A stretch of DNA of 64,000 bases, taken from assembly GCA_950097015.1 (NCBI GenBank), contig CATNEN010000007.1, positions 3,286,001-3,350,000 of the forward strand, read 5' to 3'. Positions 23,701 to 34,868 of this stretch are shown here, in pieces. Source of the stretch: Macrostomum hystrix. Lineage: Eukaryota > Platyhelminthes > Macrostomidae. A program made the translations under genes and the position numbers. The notes under the pieces are model-generated. The model was given only the letters and a program-made list of their open reading frames with translations, searched no databases and was not told the origin of the DNA. The first letter of the stretch is position 1. Each line of letters opens with the position of its first letter.

Positions 23701-26700
23701 TCAAGCTGCTTGGTCTTGGACACCCCTGTCTGCGCGCACATTCTGCGGTGCCTGCCACATCATTTCGCAGACAGTAGCAATCAAGGGGCCGAATATGCCC
23801 CAGTGTCGTTTAGCGGCGTTGAGTACGCCAGAGTTGTGGAGGTCGCCATTGGAAAGGCCGAGAACTTGGAGGTTTGATTTGTTTATTGCTTGTTTGCATG
23901 AGAATAGCTGAAATGTCAATCAAATTTCCACTGAGAGTAAGCAATAGTGCATTAGTGTCACACTATAAAGTCGAGTAGCGTTTCTCGGAAATTAAAGGAT
24001 ATTGTACCGAGGCAAATATGATTGTAGCGAGCTGCAGGGAATTGTAGGGAACTGAAAGAGATTGTAGGGAACTGAAAGCGATTGTAGGGAACTGAAAGCG
24101 ATGGTAGGGAACTGAAAGAGATTGTAGGGAACTGAAAGCGATTGTAGGGAACTGAAAGCGATGGTAGGGAACTGAAAGCGATTGTAGGGAACTGAAAAGG
24201 AATGTAGGGAACTGAAAGCGATTGTAGGGAACTGAAAGCGATTGTAGGGAACTGAAAGCGATTGTAGGGAACTGAAAAGGAGTGTAGGGAACTGAAAGCG
24301 ATTGTAGGGAACTGAAAGCGATTGTAGGGAACTGAAAGCGATTGTAGGGAACTGAAAGCGATTGTAGGGAACTGAAAGCGATTGTAGGGAACTGAAAGAG
24401 ATTGTAGGGAACTGAAAAGGAGTGTAGGGAACTGAAAGCGATTGTAGGAAACTGAAAGCGATTGTAGGGAGCTGAACACGATTGTAGGGAACTGAAAGCG
24501 ATTGTAGGGAACTGAAAAGGAGTGTAGGGAACTGAAAGCGATGGTAGGGAACTGAAAGCGATTGTAGGGAACTGAAAAGGAGTGTAGGGAACTGAAAGCG
24601 ATTGTAGGGAACTGAAAGCGATTGTAGGGAGCTGAAAGCGATTGTAGGGAACTGAAAAGGAGTGTAGGGAACTGAAAGTGATTGTAGGGAACTGAAAGCG
24701 ATTGTAGGGAACTGAACACGATTGTAGGGAACTGAAAGCGATTGTAGGGAACTGAACACGATTGTAGGGAACTGAAAGCGATTGTAGGGAACTGAAAGCG
24801 ATTGTAGGGAACTGAAAGAGATTGTAGGGAACTGAAAGCGATTGTAGGAAACTGAAAGCGATTGTAGGGAACTGAAAGCGATTGTAGGGAACTGAAAGAG
24901 ATTGTAGGGAACTGAAAGCGATTGTAGGAAACTGAAAGCGATTGTAGGGAACTGAAAGAGATTGTAGGGAACTGAAAGCGATTGTAGGAAACTGAAAGCG
25001 ATTGTAGGAAACTGAAAGCGATTGTAGGGAACTGAAAGAGATTGTAGGGAACTGAAAGCGAATGTAGGGAACTGAAAGCGATTGTAGGGAACTGAAAGCG
25101 ATTGTAGGGAACTTAAAGCGATTGTAGGGAACTGAAAAGGAGTGTAGGGAACTGAAAGCGATTGTAGGGAACTGAAAGCGATTGTAGGGAACTGAAAGCG
25201 ATTGTAGGGAACTGAAAGCGATTGTAGGGAACTGAAAGCGATTGTAGGGAACTGAAAGAGATTGTAGGGAACTGAAAAGGAGTGTAGGGAACTGAAAGCG
25301 ATTGTAGGAAACTGAAAGCGATTGTAGGGAGCTGAACACGATTGTAGGGAACTGAAAGCGATTGTAGGGAACTGAAAAGGAGTGTAGGGAACTGAAAGCG
25401 ATGGTAGGGAACTGAAAGCGATTGTAGGGAACTGAAAAGGAGTGTAGGGAACTGAAAGCGATTGTAGGGAACTGAAAGCGATTGTAGGGAGCTGAAAGCG
25501 ATTGTAGGGAACTGAAAAGGAGTGTAGGGAACTGAAAGTGATTGTAGGGAACTGAAAGCGATTGTAGGGAACTGAACACGATTGTAGGGAACTGAAAGCG
25601 ATTGTAGGGAACTGAACACGATTGTAGGGAACTGAAAGCGATTGTAGGGAACTGAAAGCGATTGTAGGGAACTGAAAGAGATTGTAGGGAACTGAAAGCG
25701 ATTGTAGGAAACTGAAAGCGATTGTAGGGAACTGAAAGCGATTGTAGGGAACTGAAAGAGATTGTAGGGAACTGAAAGCGATTGTAGGAAACTGAAAGCG
25801 ATTGTAGGGAACTGAAAGAGATTGTAGGGAACTGAAAGCGATTGTAGGAAACTGAAAGCGATTGTAGGAAACTGAAAGCGATTGTAGGGAACTGAAAGAG
25901 ATTGTAGGGAACTGAAAGCGATTGTAGGAAACTGAAAGCGATTGTAGGAAACTGAAAGCGATTGTAGGGAACTGCAGGTAATTGAAAATGTTTGTAATAT
26001 AAAGGTGGTGGTTGTTAGCGACTGGTAGTAATGCTTCTACGCCCAATTTTCCCTCAGTTGGTTCACAACGACGCCACCATCGAAGGCCAGTTGGATCTCT
26101 CTCGGTTTCACTCTCTGCTTCGATTGCGCTTAAAATCGGTGCCGATGCACCTGCTGTTCAATCTGAGCGAGCGCCGGGACACCTTGGCCATCCTTGATGT
26201 TGACTCGTGCACAGCCAGCCTCATGGTCAGTCGGCTGCACATTTTTTATTATTGTTCGTTCATTGTTCGCACCTTGCTACTAAAAGTAAGCGAGAAGCAT
26301 TTTATTTTCCGTTTCCATCCGCAGTCTGTCATTGAGCTGTGCGCCGGGGATCGAACCTCGGGCGCCAACTGGCCCTGTCTGAAGCATCTGCGCTTCTCTG
26401 GCTGCCGGCTGCGGCACTTGGACCTGTCAGTGGTGAGTGGGGATCTGTTGATCTGTTGTGGACATTCTAGTTGCCATGGAAACTCATATCATTGTCGAAA
26501 AAATCGTGATTCTATTAACTTTGTTTATTGTTTCAGAGATATCTAGTGGCTCTAACACACTTGGATCTGAGCTACAACCAGCTGGTTCGGGTGGACGAAC
26601 TTCAAGTAAGACCTTTTTTTAAAATCCGCGCCATATTAACAGTAAACTGAGGTTGCTGTGGCTGAACTGAATGATCAGGGGAGGTAGCTGAGGGCTGCAC

Positions 26701-29700
26701 TGAAGGATCTGTGGTGTTGTCTTAGATTTGCTTCTAAAGCAATTCTTATTTACTGCTACAAATCCAGAAACTTTATCGTCATCCGTGTTCTACCCTCCTC
26801 TCCTCAGCACCTGAAGTGTCTGCAGAGTCTCAACCTGAGCTTCAACCGGTTGCACCGACTCCCCAGCCTGGCCACCTGCCGCAGCCTCCGCCGCCTCCGG
26901 CTAGCCTACAATTTCTTAGAGAGCCTAACCGGCGTTGAAGATCTTCGACGCCTAGAGCTGCTGGATGCCAGGCACAATGTCATCTGCCATCTGGCTCTAA
27001 TTGGCGAACTGAGACGGCTGATCCGACTGCAGAGTGTAATACCTGGCTGTTGACTGTAACTGAAGTATCTCAAAACACAGGAACTCACACCTGAAGTATC
27101 TGGGAACACGGGCAATCCTACCTGAAGTATCTCAAAACACAGGAACTCACACCTGAAGTATCTGAGAACACGGGAAATCTTACCTGAAGTATCTGAAAAC
27201 ACAGGAACTCACACCTGAAGTATCTGAGAACACGGGAAATCTTACCTGAAGTATCTGAAAACAGTGGTTTGAACTGAGCATCTAAATACTATAATGGAAA
27301 CTGTTATGTAGTGAACGAAGGGAACAACGGATTTGTTGGCAGATTCCAAATTGAGAAGTTATCCTTTTTGTGATAGCTTTGTGTCCGTATATTTATAGGT
27401 AGCTGATATGTTAAATCGAAAGTTCTAGAAAACACGGACTATAGAAGGTTCTAGAATATTCTGGCTACAGAAGGTTCTAGAAATTACTAGCTTCCTCACT
27501 GCACTACTCATAGTGGCAGTATGCGTAAATTAGCATTCAGTCAGTCAATACACAACATCTTCCCCCTCTCCGCAAAATCAGTCAGTCAGAAGCCATAACG
27601 CTGCACAGGTCGCCTCGGCCGACCGGATCGTCGTACCGGCGGGGTCGCTAGTCCCTGTGCTGGATCCGGTGCAGGCAAGGGATCTCCGCCTCCATCGTTC
27701 GGAACCGTGTGCTGTCCTTGAATGTCGATGAGCGGGTCGAGCTCGTCAGGCACCGGTGTCTCGGGGCTCAGGCGCATCGATGTTGGTACGAGTGCCTGCT
27801 GATTCCAGGTGCTGCCGTCGGTCAGTCGGCAAGCAGCGCCCATCGTTTTGACGATCCGAAGCGGCGCCGAGAGCCGCGTTCCGAGCTTGCCCCGTCGTAT
27901 TGGACGCCGCACCCGAACCCAGTCGCCGGCGCGCAGTGCCGGCGGTCGCGCTCTTCGCCGCTGGTCCGTGTAGGCTGCCGTCCGCTGCTGGCGCTCTTGG
28001 ATTCGCTGGGCCATCTCGGTATGCGCAACCGCGTTGTCCTTAGACGGTGACAGCAGAGCCGGTCGCAGCTTGAAATTCTTCTCCGCTGTCTCGCAGGCGC
28101 CGCAGTCTCGGACGAACGTCTCGACGTCGGCGTCCATCTTTGGCCACCAGGCGAACTCGCGGAGCTGCTGCTTGGTGCGCACCACCCCCGGATGTCCAGA
28201 ATGGGCCGCCTCCAGAAGCTCGCGCCGCAGCTGCAGGGGAATGACGGCTCGTTCTTGGAAAGCCAGGCAGGCGCCGTCCTGCCAGACGCTGAGGTGCTCG
28301 CGGACCTTGAAGTACGGCTGCAGCTCGCTATCCGATGAAGAGCTCCAGTTGCCGCTTGTGACGTGCTGAATCACCTGTCGCAGAACCGCATCCTCGGCTG
28401 TGGCTATCGCTAGCTGCTGCGGGGTAACAACCCGTACCGGAGGCATCGCAGTGTCTGGTAGCTGGATGATGTTCATGTCGGAACCGCAGCTCCACCTAGA
28501 CAGCATGTCGGCCACGAAGTTGCGGTTGCCCGGCAGGTATCGCACATGGAAGTCATATTGCTGAAACCTGTCGCACCACCGGTGGATGCGCAGCGGCCGA
28601 TGTCCGGTGCCGCTGGGTCCCAGCAGGAGCTGGCGCAGCGCTTGGTGGTCGGTCCGCAGCTCGAAATGGCGCCCGTACAGGTAGTAGTGCCACTTCTCCA
28701 TGGCCCACAGGCTCGCCAGCGCCTCTCGCTCGTTCGCTGCGTATCGCTTCTCCGTCTCGGTCAGGGCCCGGGCGGCGAAGGCGATCGGCCTCTCGATGCC
28801 ATCTTGGACCTGGGACAGCTGCGCACCGAGGGACTCTGCACTGGCGTCGCTAGTGACGATCGTCTCGGCCCCTGGGTCGAAGTGGGCTAGGACCGGCGGA
28901 CTGCAGATTGCCGCTTTCAACGTTTCGAATGCCTTCTCGCACTCCGTCGACCATTCGAACACCGCGTCGCTTTTCAGCAGAGGCCGCAGTGGCGCCGTTA
29001 CCTCCGCGAAGTTGGGCACGAACCGCATCAGATAGTTGGCGGATCCCAGGAACGCCTGCAGCTCCTTCCTGTTGGTCGGCGGGCGCAGCTCGCTGAAGGC
29101 CTTGGTCTGACTCTCAGACGGTCGCATGCCGTTGGCTGAGAAGATGAAGCCAAAGAACTCAATCTCAGTCCTCCGCAGCTGGCACTTGTCCTTGTTGGCA
29201 GTGAGACCGGCGTCCTCCAATCGCTTCAGCAGTGCTCGCAGCCTCGAGTTGTGCTCGGCTTCAGTTGCTCCGAAGACGATGAAGTCGTCCAAGATGTGCT
29301 CAACACCCTGCAGATCAGACACCAGGTCGTCCAGCATCCTCTGGAATGCCGCCGGTGCAGAAGCAAGGCCGAACGGCACCCTGCAGTAGCGATACAGACC
29401 CTGGTGAGTAATGAATGCTGTCAGGTCACGTGATGACTCGTGCAGCTTCATCTGCATGTATCCTGCCTTAAGGTCGATCTTGGAGAACACGCTGCCTCCG
29501 GCCGCTTTGATCTTGGCCGAGATCTCGTCCAGCTGCGGCATCGGGTGCCGGTCGATGACGAGCGACTTGTTCGGCTCTCGCACGTCAATGCAGACTCGAA
29601 TATTTCCGTCCTTCTTGTTAGCGACAACCAAGTTGGAGATCCATGGGCTGGAATTCACCCGTTCGATGATTCCCATGGCCTCCAGACGGTCCAGCTCCTC

Positions 29701-32700
29701 GCCGACTTGTTGCTGCTTAGCGAGCGGAAGTCGACGGAGCGGCTGCTGCACTGGTGGCACCGCTGCGTTAATCCTCGGTTTGTGCACTGCGCCTTTGCAG
29801 AGACCGATCGAGCCGCTGAAGACCGTTGGGAACTCTCGCTCGATGTCTACGCTGGCGATCTCGGCACCGATCTCAGCTGGCGGCTGCAGTTGCACGCGGA
29901 AGCCTAGCTTCTTTATCAGGTCGCGGCCGATGAGGTTCTCGCCAGACCTCGTGACGTAGAAGTCGTGTTGGAGCTCACGGCTGTGGTGCTTGACGGGCAC
30001 TGTTGCGATCCCAGCTAGGGCGATCAGCTTCCCACCGTAGGCTCGTAGCCTCATCGACGACGTTCTTAGGCGAATGTCGCCCAAGCTCCGTGCCGTGGCC
30101 TCGTTCAGCAGAGACACCTTGGCACCGCAGTCGACCATCAGGCTGACGGTCTTTCGGATGCTGCCGAGCTGAAGGTCTGCGCGGACCTCGTTGTTGCCGT
30201 GGACTGCGTAGATTGTCTCTTCCGCGCTGACCTGCATTGTCTTATTGCGGCAGCATCGGCTGAAGTGATTCAGTTTGCCGCAGTTGTTGCACTTCTTGCC
30301 GTGCGCGGGACATTGGGCTTTGCCATCATGGCTGCGGCCGCATCGCTGGCAGGATCCTCCGGCTTGCTGCCCTGGCTTCTTCTTGGACGGAGCGCCATGG
30401 TGACCTCGGGGTCTGGCCTCCTGCACAGCCTGGACATTTCCTGAAGAGCCGGCTGCTGCCATCGCCTTGCTGCCTGCCGCTGCCTCCTCGATAGTCGTCG
30501 CGATCACGATGGCTTGGTCCAGTGTCAGCCTGGCGGCGTCCTCAGTCAGCAGGCGCTCACGAATCCGGCTGCTGCTGGTTTTCTGGGCCAGCTGGACGCG
30601 GATCATTTCATCAGCCATTGCTCCGTAGTTGCAGGTGGCTGACAGCTCGCGTAGTGCTGCGACAAACGTGACTGCGTCCTCTCCGGGCAGCTGATGTCGC
30701 TCCCGGAATCGGTGACGCGCCAACATCACGTTTGGCCGGTCGCCAAACACAGTCGTCAGCATGTCGCGGGTTTGCCAGAAGGTGTGGCCGTCGACAATCG
30801 CGTTGCGTGCCCTGGCAATCCGCTGCCCTTCGAAACCGAGCAGGTGCAGCAGCATGTTGCGGCTCCTCGTTGCCAGTCGCGTAGCTTCCTCTGTTGGAGC
30901 TTCGCCCTCTGCCGGCCGGTCAGTCCAGATCTGCGCCGCTTGGCAATAGATATCGAAAGCGTCTAGCCATCGATTCCATGGAACTGCTGGAGGTCCGCTT
31001 GCCGGCAGGTACGGTGTCGGTGGGCTAACGTTGAGGGCCATCCTCGTCGCCAGTTGTTATGTAGTGAACGAAGGGAACAACGGATTTGTTGGCAGATTCC
31101 AAATTGAGAAGTTATCCTTTTTGTGATAGCTTTGTGTCCGTATATTTATAAGTAGCTGATATGTTAAATCGAAAGTTCTAGAAAACACGGACTATAGAAG
31201 GTTCTAGAATATTCTGGCTACAGAAGGTTCTAGAAACTACTAGCTTCCTCACTGCACTACTCATAGTGGCAGTATGCGTAAATTAGCATTCAGTCAGTCA
31301 ATACACAACAGAAACCTGAACCCCAATGAACCTCCGAATATCCAGCTGGATCTTCGCGGCAACCCAGCGGAAACCGCGCGGGATCACCGCGCCCAGCTCC
31401 TGCAGCTTCTGCACTGTCGCGAGCCAACCCGCCTGCTGCTCAACGGCCGCAGACTGTCAGCTGAGGAGGTGCGCGCCCTGGTTCACGCCATGAAGAGATA
31501 CCCGCGCAGCATCTCGGCTGAAGATTCAATTCAGCTGCAGCGACATCAGCTGGCTCGCGGCAGCGTGAATGCCGGTTATTCAACTGCGGACGAATTCTCA
31601 GAGTCCCCAGCCCCCATGCCGGCCGCGACATTCGGCCAGGCCGTAGTTCTAGTTCACGTCAACGATGCCGCCGTGCTGAATGACAGCGCTATCAGTGAAG
31701 ACAAGGATGACTACGATGATGACGATCTGATTGCAGGCGACGGTCCTAGCGTCATCGCCGGCAGCTCGATGGCCCAATCTCGACTGCCGGGTAATTTTAC
31801 GAACGAATGCGAAGCTGACGTGTCTTCAGCTGAAGAGCCGCCGACATCGCCGCCTCAGCTGCAACACCGACATTCGGGATCGAAGAGGGGTAGGTATTAA
31901 GAATTATTATTTGATAATTGGTCTCCGATTCCCCGGTTTAATAGATATTGAAACCCGTTTTCTGATTTCCTAATGTGAGATTTCTATTTAAAGTTTAGTA
32001 CCTTACTAGTAATATTACCCATTAGGGATTCCGCTTTCGGCATTGCCCTTTTTAAGATTTCCCTTTATGGATTCTCCTTTTTAAAATTTTCCTTTTTTGC
32101 GGGATTCCCTTTCGGAATTTCCCTTTTAAGATTTCCCTTTAGGGATTCCCTTTCAGGAATTCTCTTTAGGGTTTCCCTTTTCGGAATTTCCCTTTAGAGA
32201 TTTTCCTTTAAAGATTCCCCCTTCAGGATTATTGTTTAGTGTTTACTTTTTCACTTTTCCCTTATGATTATGCAATGTTATCTAGTCGAAGTTTTTATTG
32301 CTTCTATATGGTATATATGAAAATATGAGTATTCTAATTTCTGCAGGTTCGGCGGCTTTGCCAAGTGCCGGCGGCCAGAATATGCGCGACTATCTGGCCG
32401 GTCTGCGTCAGCACTACGGTGATGGCTACATTGTGCGGCTCAACGAGCAGCAACAACAGCAGCGGCAGCGCCAGCAGCTGGACGAGCAGCAGCAGCCGAA
32501 TGTGCAAGAAGATCGGTTGGCCACTTTCGCCAATGACCGGGGCCAGTCACCGAGCCCTATCGCCGTCTCATCAACTCCGTTAGATCCGCCAGGTCAATTT
32601 CTTGCCGTTCCAAGCGCCGCCGCGTCCGCTTCCGTCACAGCCACAATGGCCGATCGAACACCTCAGATGGACTCCATTGGCTCGGATGTGTTTGTACTGC

Positions 32701-34868
32701 CGCCGGCAGCTTCGCGACTGCAACCGCCGCCGCCGCCGCCGCCTCCCACGCCGCCCAGCAGCACTGCCGATGGAGGGGCCATCTCCGTGGAGCGCGAGCT
32801 GGGCCTGATTCGCGGCCACCAGTATCTGGCTATTCAAACTGACACCAGCTCCGGCGTCATGCTCACCCTGGCCGATCATCAGCTTACAGTTCGACGACCA
32901 AATGGCGAATTGAGCGAAGAACTCGACCTCAGGCGACTCGTCGCATTCGAATTGCCGCAGAGCGGCACGACCGCCTCCGCTGCCGACTCCATTCTTCGGC
33001 TTCGATTCTCCGGTGTTGATCAGCCTTCGGTTCGAACTTTCCAGCTGCAGGAGGACGACCCGGCGGATGTCGAGCAGCTCGCTGCTCTCCTGTCTCCCTT
33101 CGCTAGCATCGCAGCTGCCGCGGACAACCGGATGCGCTGCGCCCGCTGCGAGCACTCCTTCAACGCCGCCGAAGCCAGAAGGTCAATCCTGCCCTGCGAG
33201 AGTGCCCACAGCCTCTCCGACATTCGCGAGGCTGCGGTCTGCCCCAACTGCGGCTCCGAGTTTATTGCGGCTTCGGGCTCCTCCGCTGCTCCGGCCGCTG
33301 CCGCTCCCGCGTCGCTCGGCCCGCCTGCGGCCAAATTCTTCGTCGGCAGCATCGGCACCGACATGTCGGCTCCGAGATTCTCGCCGCCGGCCCCGACTCC
33401 GACACCCCCGCCGCCGCCGCCGCCTCCTCCCCAGACTTCCTCGTTTGCCAACACACCGTCAATGACGTCGCTAGATTCTCGCCAGCTGGCAACTGCAGCG
33501 ACTGTCGACACGGTTGACGGCGGCTTCGACTTTGAACAGGAGCAAGAACGGCCACCTGAGCTGCCAGAAGGTCGCGAGGAATTGCCAGCTGATGTCGCCG
33601 CTGATTTGGACACTTACATTGGGGTGAGTGAGTTACCAAATCGTTAATTTTTTAACGGAGCTATCGTTACTTTAATACGACTTTCTCCTTGTTTGGCAGT
33701 GTACATACATACGTGCTGTACAAAGTATGGGGCAAAGCTTTTATTCTGTAGAAAATAAGAGTTACTCAAACTTTGAGTTCGTAGTGTAATGCCTCGTCAT
33801 CTAATTTGTGCTTAAAATTGTGCACCAACTTGTGTATCAAAGAGCCCGGCATCGACCGCAGCGCCAACTGAAACTGACGCCTACGTCACCGCGTCGCCTA
33901 CGGCCGATTGTTCAGCTGACCTCGCCCAGCTGCTGGCTGATCCGCCGGCCTTCCTGGACCAGGAGATCCTCCCGGTCTGCTCCCTGACCTTCAATCCGTC
34001 CCAGCCGAAGATCATCGACCACCGTCTGAAGCTTCACCTGGACCTGAAGCTACTTGGCGACGGCGAGGAGGCCGCATTCGCCGTGCTGCTCGCTGGCTGC
34101 CAGCTGCTGACTGGCAAGCGTAACTCCGACTGGGAGGCGCTGAGATCCGGTGCAGTTCTGGTCGGCACCAGCCGGCAGCTGCTCCTGCTGAACTGCAGCA
34201 GCTCCGACAGATCCGGCGATGACGAGCTCAGCAGGAGCCTCGCTGTCGCACAGAAGTGGCCCCTTGCTGCCCTGACCGCGGTTCGCTACGCCGATTTCGC
34301 CGGCGGCCTCGCTTTGCTTCGTCTGGGTGCCGATGCCCGACTCCTGGCTCCGCTGGGCCATCGGGCCAAGCTCGACGCCCTGGCCGGCTGCCTGCAGGAG
34401 CTGTGCAGTCAGGCCCAGACGGCCGATCAGGTGGCCAGCCCAGATGGCGAGACCTGCTTCTGCGTTGTTCTGCCCGACGCAGCTTCCAGCGCCGCACTGG
34501 CTGTGCTTGTCATTGACTCCGACCAAGAGAACGACTCCGAGACTCTGCGGCTGATTGGCCTAATGGCTGCTGACGTGGTCGAAGCTCTGACCGATGGCAG
34601 ACGGCCGGACTGGCGATTGACTGGCCGGCTGGTGGATTCGGCTCCGCTGACGTCGCTGCAGTCTTTGTCGCTACTTGATGCCACAAAGACTTCGTTGGCC
34701 GGGGCGCCGTTAAAGTTGGAATTTTTTCCAGAGGACGGCGTCGCCTCCTGGTCGGTTGTCATGGCGACCCCGGCTGCCAGGCGGGAATTGTGCCGCTGCC
34801 TAGCCGAGCCCTGGCAGCGTCGGTTTGGCGTTGAACTGCCAGTTGGCAGCCTGAGCGAGAGTGGGTAA
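20739..34868 (+). CDS. STK11IP: STK11IP / LIP1 homologue (LKB1-interacting LRR protein)
   Basis: Exons: 20739-20820, 23684-23871, 26058-26225, 26325-26432, 26537-26605, 26808-27035, 31346-31889, 32347-33623, 33843-34868 (3690 nt, 1229 residues, all phases closing). The 27-residue first exon (QDLLLQLAKCF) was found by phase and by resemblance to the STK11IP N-terminus. Residues about 90-300 are leucine-rich repeats (LTHLDLSYNQL, LQSLNLSFNRL, LIRLQSLDLRGNP). MRDYLAGLRQHYGDGYIVRL corresponds to the conserved segment after the LRRs. Around residue 726 there is a CxxC...CPNCG zinc-ribbon-like pair (CARCEHSF, AVCPNCGSEF). The last exon carries IIDHRLKLHLDLKL and ends near CLAEPWQRRFGVEL, both STK11IP signatures. 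In vertebrates it binds LKB1/STK11 and acts at endolysosomes. A possible trans- or cis-splice acceptor (CTACTAG) lies 16 nt before the ATG. The donor GAG/GTTTGA at 23872 is weak. Intron 6 carries the Ty3 insertion. Confidence 0.9.
20821..23683. other. STK11IP intron 1, no internal feature seen
   Basis: AT-rich 2.9-kb intron with short spurious frames only. It has no minisatellite, which is unusual for a long intron in this window. Confidence 0.5.
24045..25978. repeat. 20-bp minisatellite filling STK11IP intron 2
   Basis: About 96 tandem copies of ATTGTAGGGAACTGAAAGCG with a small set of variants (GAAAGAG, GAAAAGGAG, GAACACG, TAGGAAACTG). The order of variants at about 24400-25040 is repeated 860 bp (43 units) later at about 25260-25900, so a large block was duplicated. 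The reverse strand stays open for up to 684 residues because the unit has no stop codon in any frame; the resulting Ser/Phe/Pro/Tyr-rich frames are not genes. Confidence 0.95.
27060..27265. repeat. Approximately 31-bp repeat after STK11IP exon 6 donor
   Basis: Copies of CTGAAGTATCTCAAAACACA and CTGAAGTATCTGAGAACACG alternate, beginning about 20 nt after the donor at 27036. The array precedes the Ty3 insertion. Confidence 0.8.
27302..27557 (-). repeat. 3' LTR of Ty3/gypsy element
   Basis: 256 bp with TGTT/AACA termini, preceded on the element strand by the polypurine tract. Confidence 0.95.
27558..27573 (-). other. Polypurine tract of Ty3/gypsy element
   Basis: The element strand reads GCGGAGAGGGGGAAGA directly against the 3' LTR, in the expected place for second-strand priming. 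Confidence 0.8.
27586..31041 (-). CDS. Ty3/gypsy gag-pol polyprotein lacking the integrase DDE core
   Basis: 1151 residues in one frame without stop or frameshift. Gag occupies about residues 1-230. Two zinc knuckles follow (CQRCGRSHDGKAQC and CNNCGKLNHFSRCC, about 234-263). Next come an aspartic protease with D304-Cys-Gly-Ala where D-S/T-G-A is usual, and a reverse transcriptase with LDD at about 584-586 in place of the commoner VDD. RNase H (TSDASAESLGA) follows, then the integrase HHCC zinc-binding domain (H947, H951, C980, C983). Directly after it (about residue 992) the protein passes into the integrase C-terminal region (AHTEMAQRIQERQ, GDWVRVRRP). The roughly 150-200 residue D,D-35-E catalytic domain is missing, cleanly and in frame. 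There is no chromodomain and no envelope frame. Reverse transcription may be intact, but integration could not be autonomous. Confidence 0.95.
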   Translation of the reverse strand: MALNVSPPTPYLPASGPPAVPWNRWLDAFDIYCQAAQIWTDRPAEGEAPTEEATRLATRSRNMLLHLLGFEGQRIARARNAIVDGHTFWQTRDMLTTVFGDRPNVMLARHRFRERHQLPGEDAVTFVAALRELSATCNYGAMADEMIRVQLAQKTSSSRIRERLLTEDAARLTLDQAIVIATTIEEAAAGSKAMAAAGSSGNVQAVQEARPRGHHGAPSKKKPGQQAGGSCQRCGRSHDGKAQCPAHGKKCNNCGKLNHFSRCCRNKTMQVSAEETIYAVHGNNEVRADLQLGSIRKTVSLMVDCGAKVSLLNEATARSLGDIRLRTSSMRLRAYGGKLIALAGIATVPVKHHSRELQHDFYVTRSGENLIGRDLIKKLGFRVQLQPPAEIGAEIASVDIEREFPTVFSGSIGLCKGAVHKPRINAAVPPVQQPLRRLPLAKQQQVGEELDRLEAMGIIERVNSSPWISNLVVANKKDGNIRVCIDVREPNKSLVIDRHPMPQLDEISAKIKAAGGSVFSKIDLKAGYMQMKLHESSRDLTAFITHQGLYRYCRVPFGLASAPAAFQRMLDDLVSDLQGVEHILDDFIVFGATEAEHNSRLRALLKRLEDAGLTANKDKCQLRRTEIEFFGFIFSANGMRPSESQTKAFSELRPPTNRKELQAFLGSANYLMRFVPNFAEVTAPLRPLLKSDAVFEWSTECEKAFETLKAAICSPPVLAHFDPGAETIVTSDASAESLGAQLSQVQDGIERPIAFAARALTETEKRYAANEREALASLWAMEKWHYYLYGRHFELRTDHQALRQLLLGPSGTGHRPLRIHRWCDRFQQYDFHVRYLPGNRNFVADMLSRWSCGSDMNIIQLPDTAMPPVRVVTPQQLAIATAEDAVLRQVIQHVTSGNWSSSSDSELQPYFKVREHLSVWQDGACLAFQERAVIPLQLRRELLEAAHSGHPGVVRTKQQLREFAWWPKMDADVETFVRDCGACETAEKNFKLRPALLSPSKDNAVAHTEMAQRIQERQQRTAAYTDQRRRARPPALRAGDWVRVRRPIRRGKLGTRLSAPLRIVKTMGAACRLTDGSTWNQQALVPTSMRLSPETPVPDELDPLIDIQGQHTVPNDGGGDPLPAPDPAQGLATPPVRRSGRPRRPVQRYGF
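31035..31052 (-). other. Candidate primer-binding site
   Basis: Two bases after the 5' LTR the element strand reads TGGCGACGAGGATGGCCC, where TGG would pair with a tRNA 3' CCA. The polyprotein ATG lies inside this site. I cannot name the tRNA. Confidence 0.6.
31055..31310 (-). repeat. 5' LTR of Ty3/gypsy element
   Basis: 256 bp, two mismatches to the other LTR, adjoined on the element strand by the primer-binding site. Confidence 0.95.
31985..32230. repeat. Diverged 16-17-bp repeat in STK11IP intron 7
   Basis: Loose copies of TTTCCCTTTAGGGATTCC-like words between exons 31889 and 32347. Units are degenerate, suggesting an older array than its neighbours. Confidence 0.65.

Larger units (their letters stand above)
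27302..31310 (-). mobile_element. Ty3/gypsy LTR retrotransposon, integrase core deleted
   Basis: A complete insertion in STK11IP intron 6, antisense to the gene. Two 256-bp LTRs (27302-27557 and 31055-31310) begin and end TGTT...AACA and differ at only two sites (G/A in TTTATAGGTAG and T/C in GAAATTACTAG). A 5-bp target duplication GAAAC flanks it (27297-27301, 31311-31315). The body is a single gag-pol frame. A primer-binding-site candidate follows the 5' LTR and a polypurine tract precedes the 3' LTR. The near-identical LTRs mean a recent insertion. The gag-pol lacks the integrase catalytic core, so the copy probably depended on enzymes supplied in trans, or lost the core late. Confidence 0.95.

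Noticed and set aside
23958-26046. 684-, 538- and 253-residue minus-strand frames
   Set aside because: All lie in the 20-bp array and are the three frames of one stop-free unit; no domain and no independent splice or start context.
30199-30966. Plus-strand frames across the Ty3 element
   Set aside because: Shadows of the minus-strand gag-pol frame.
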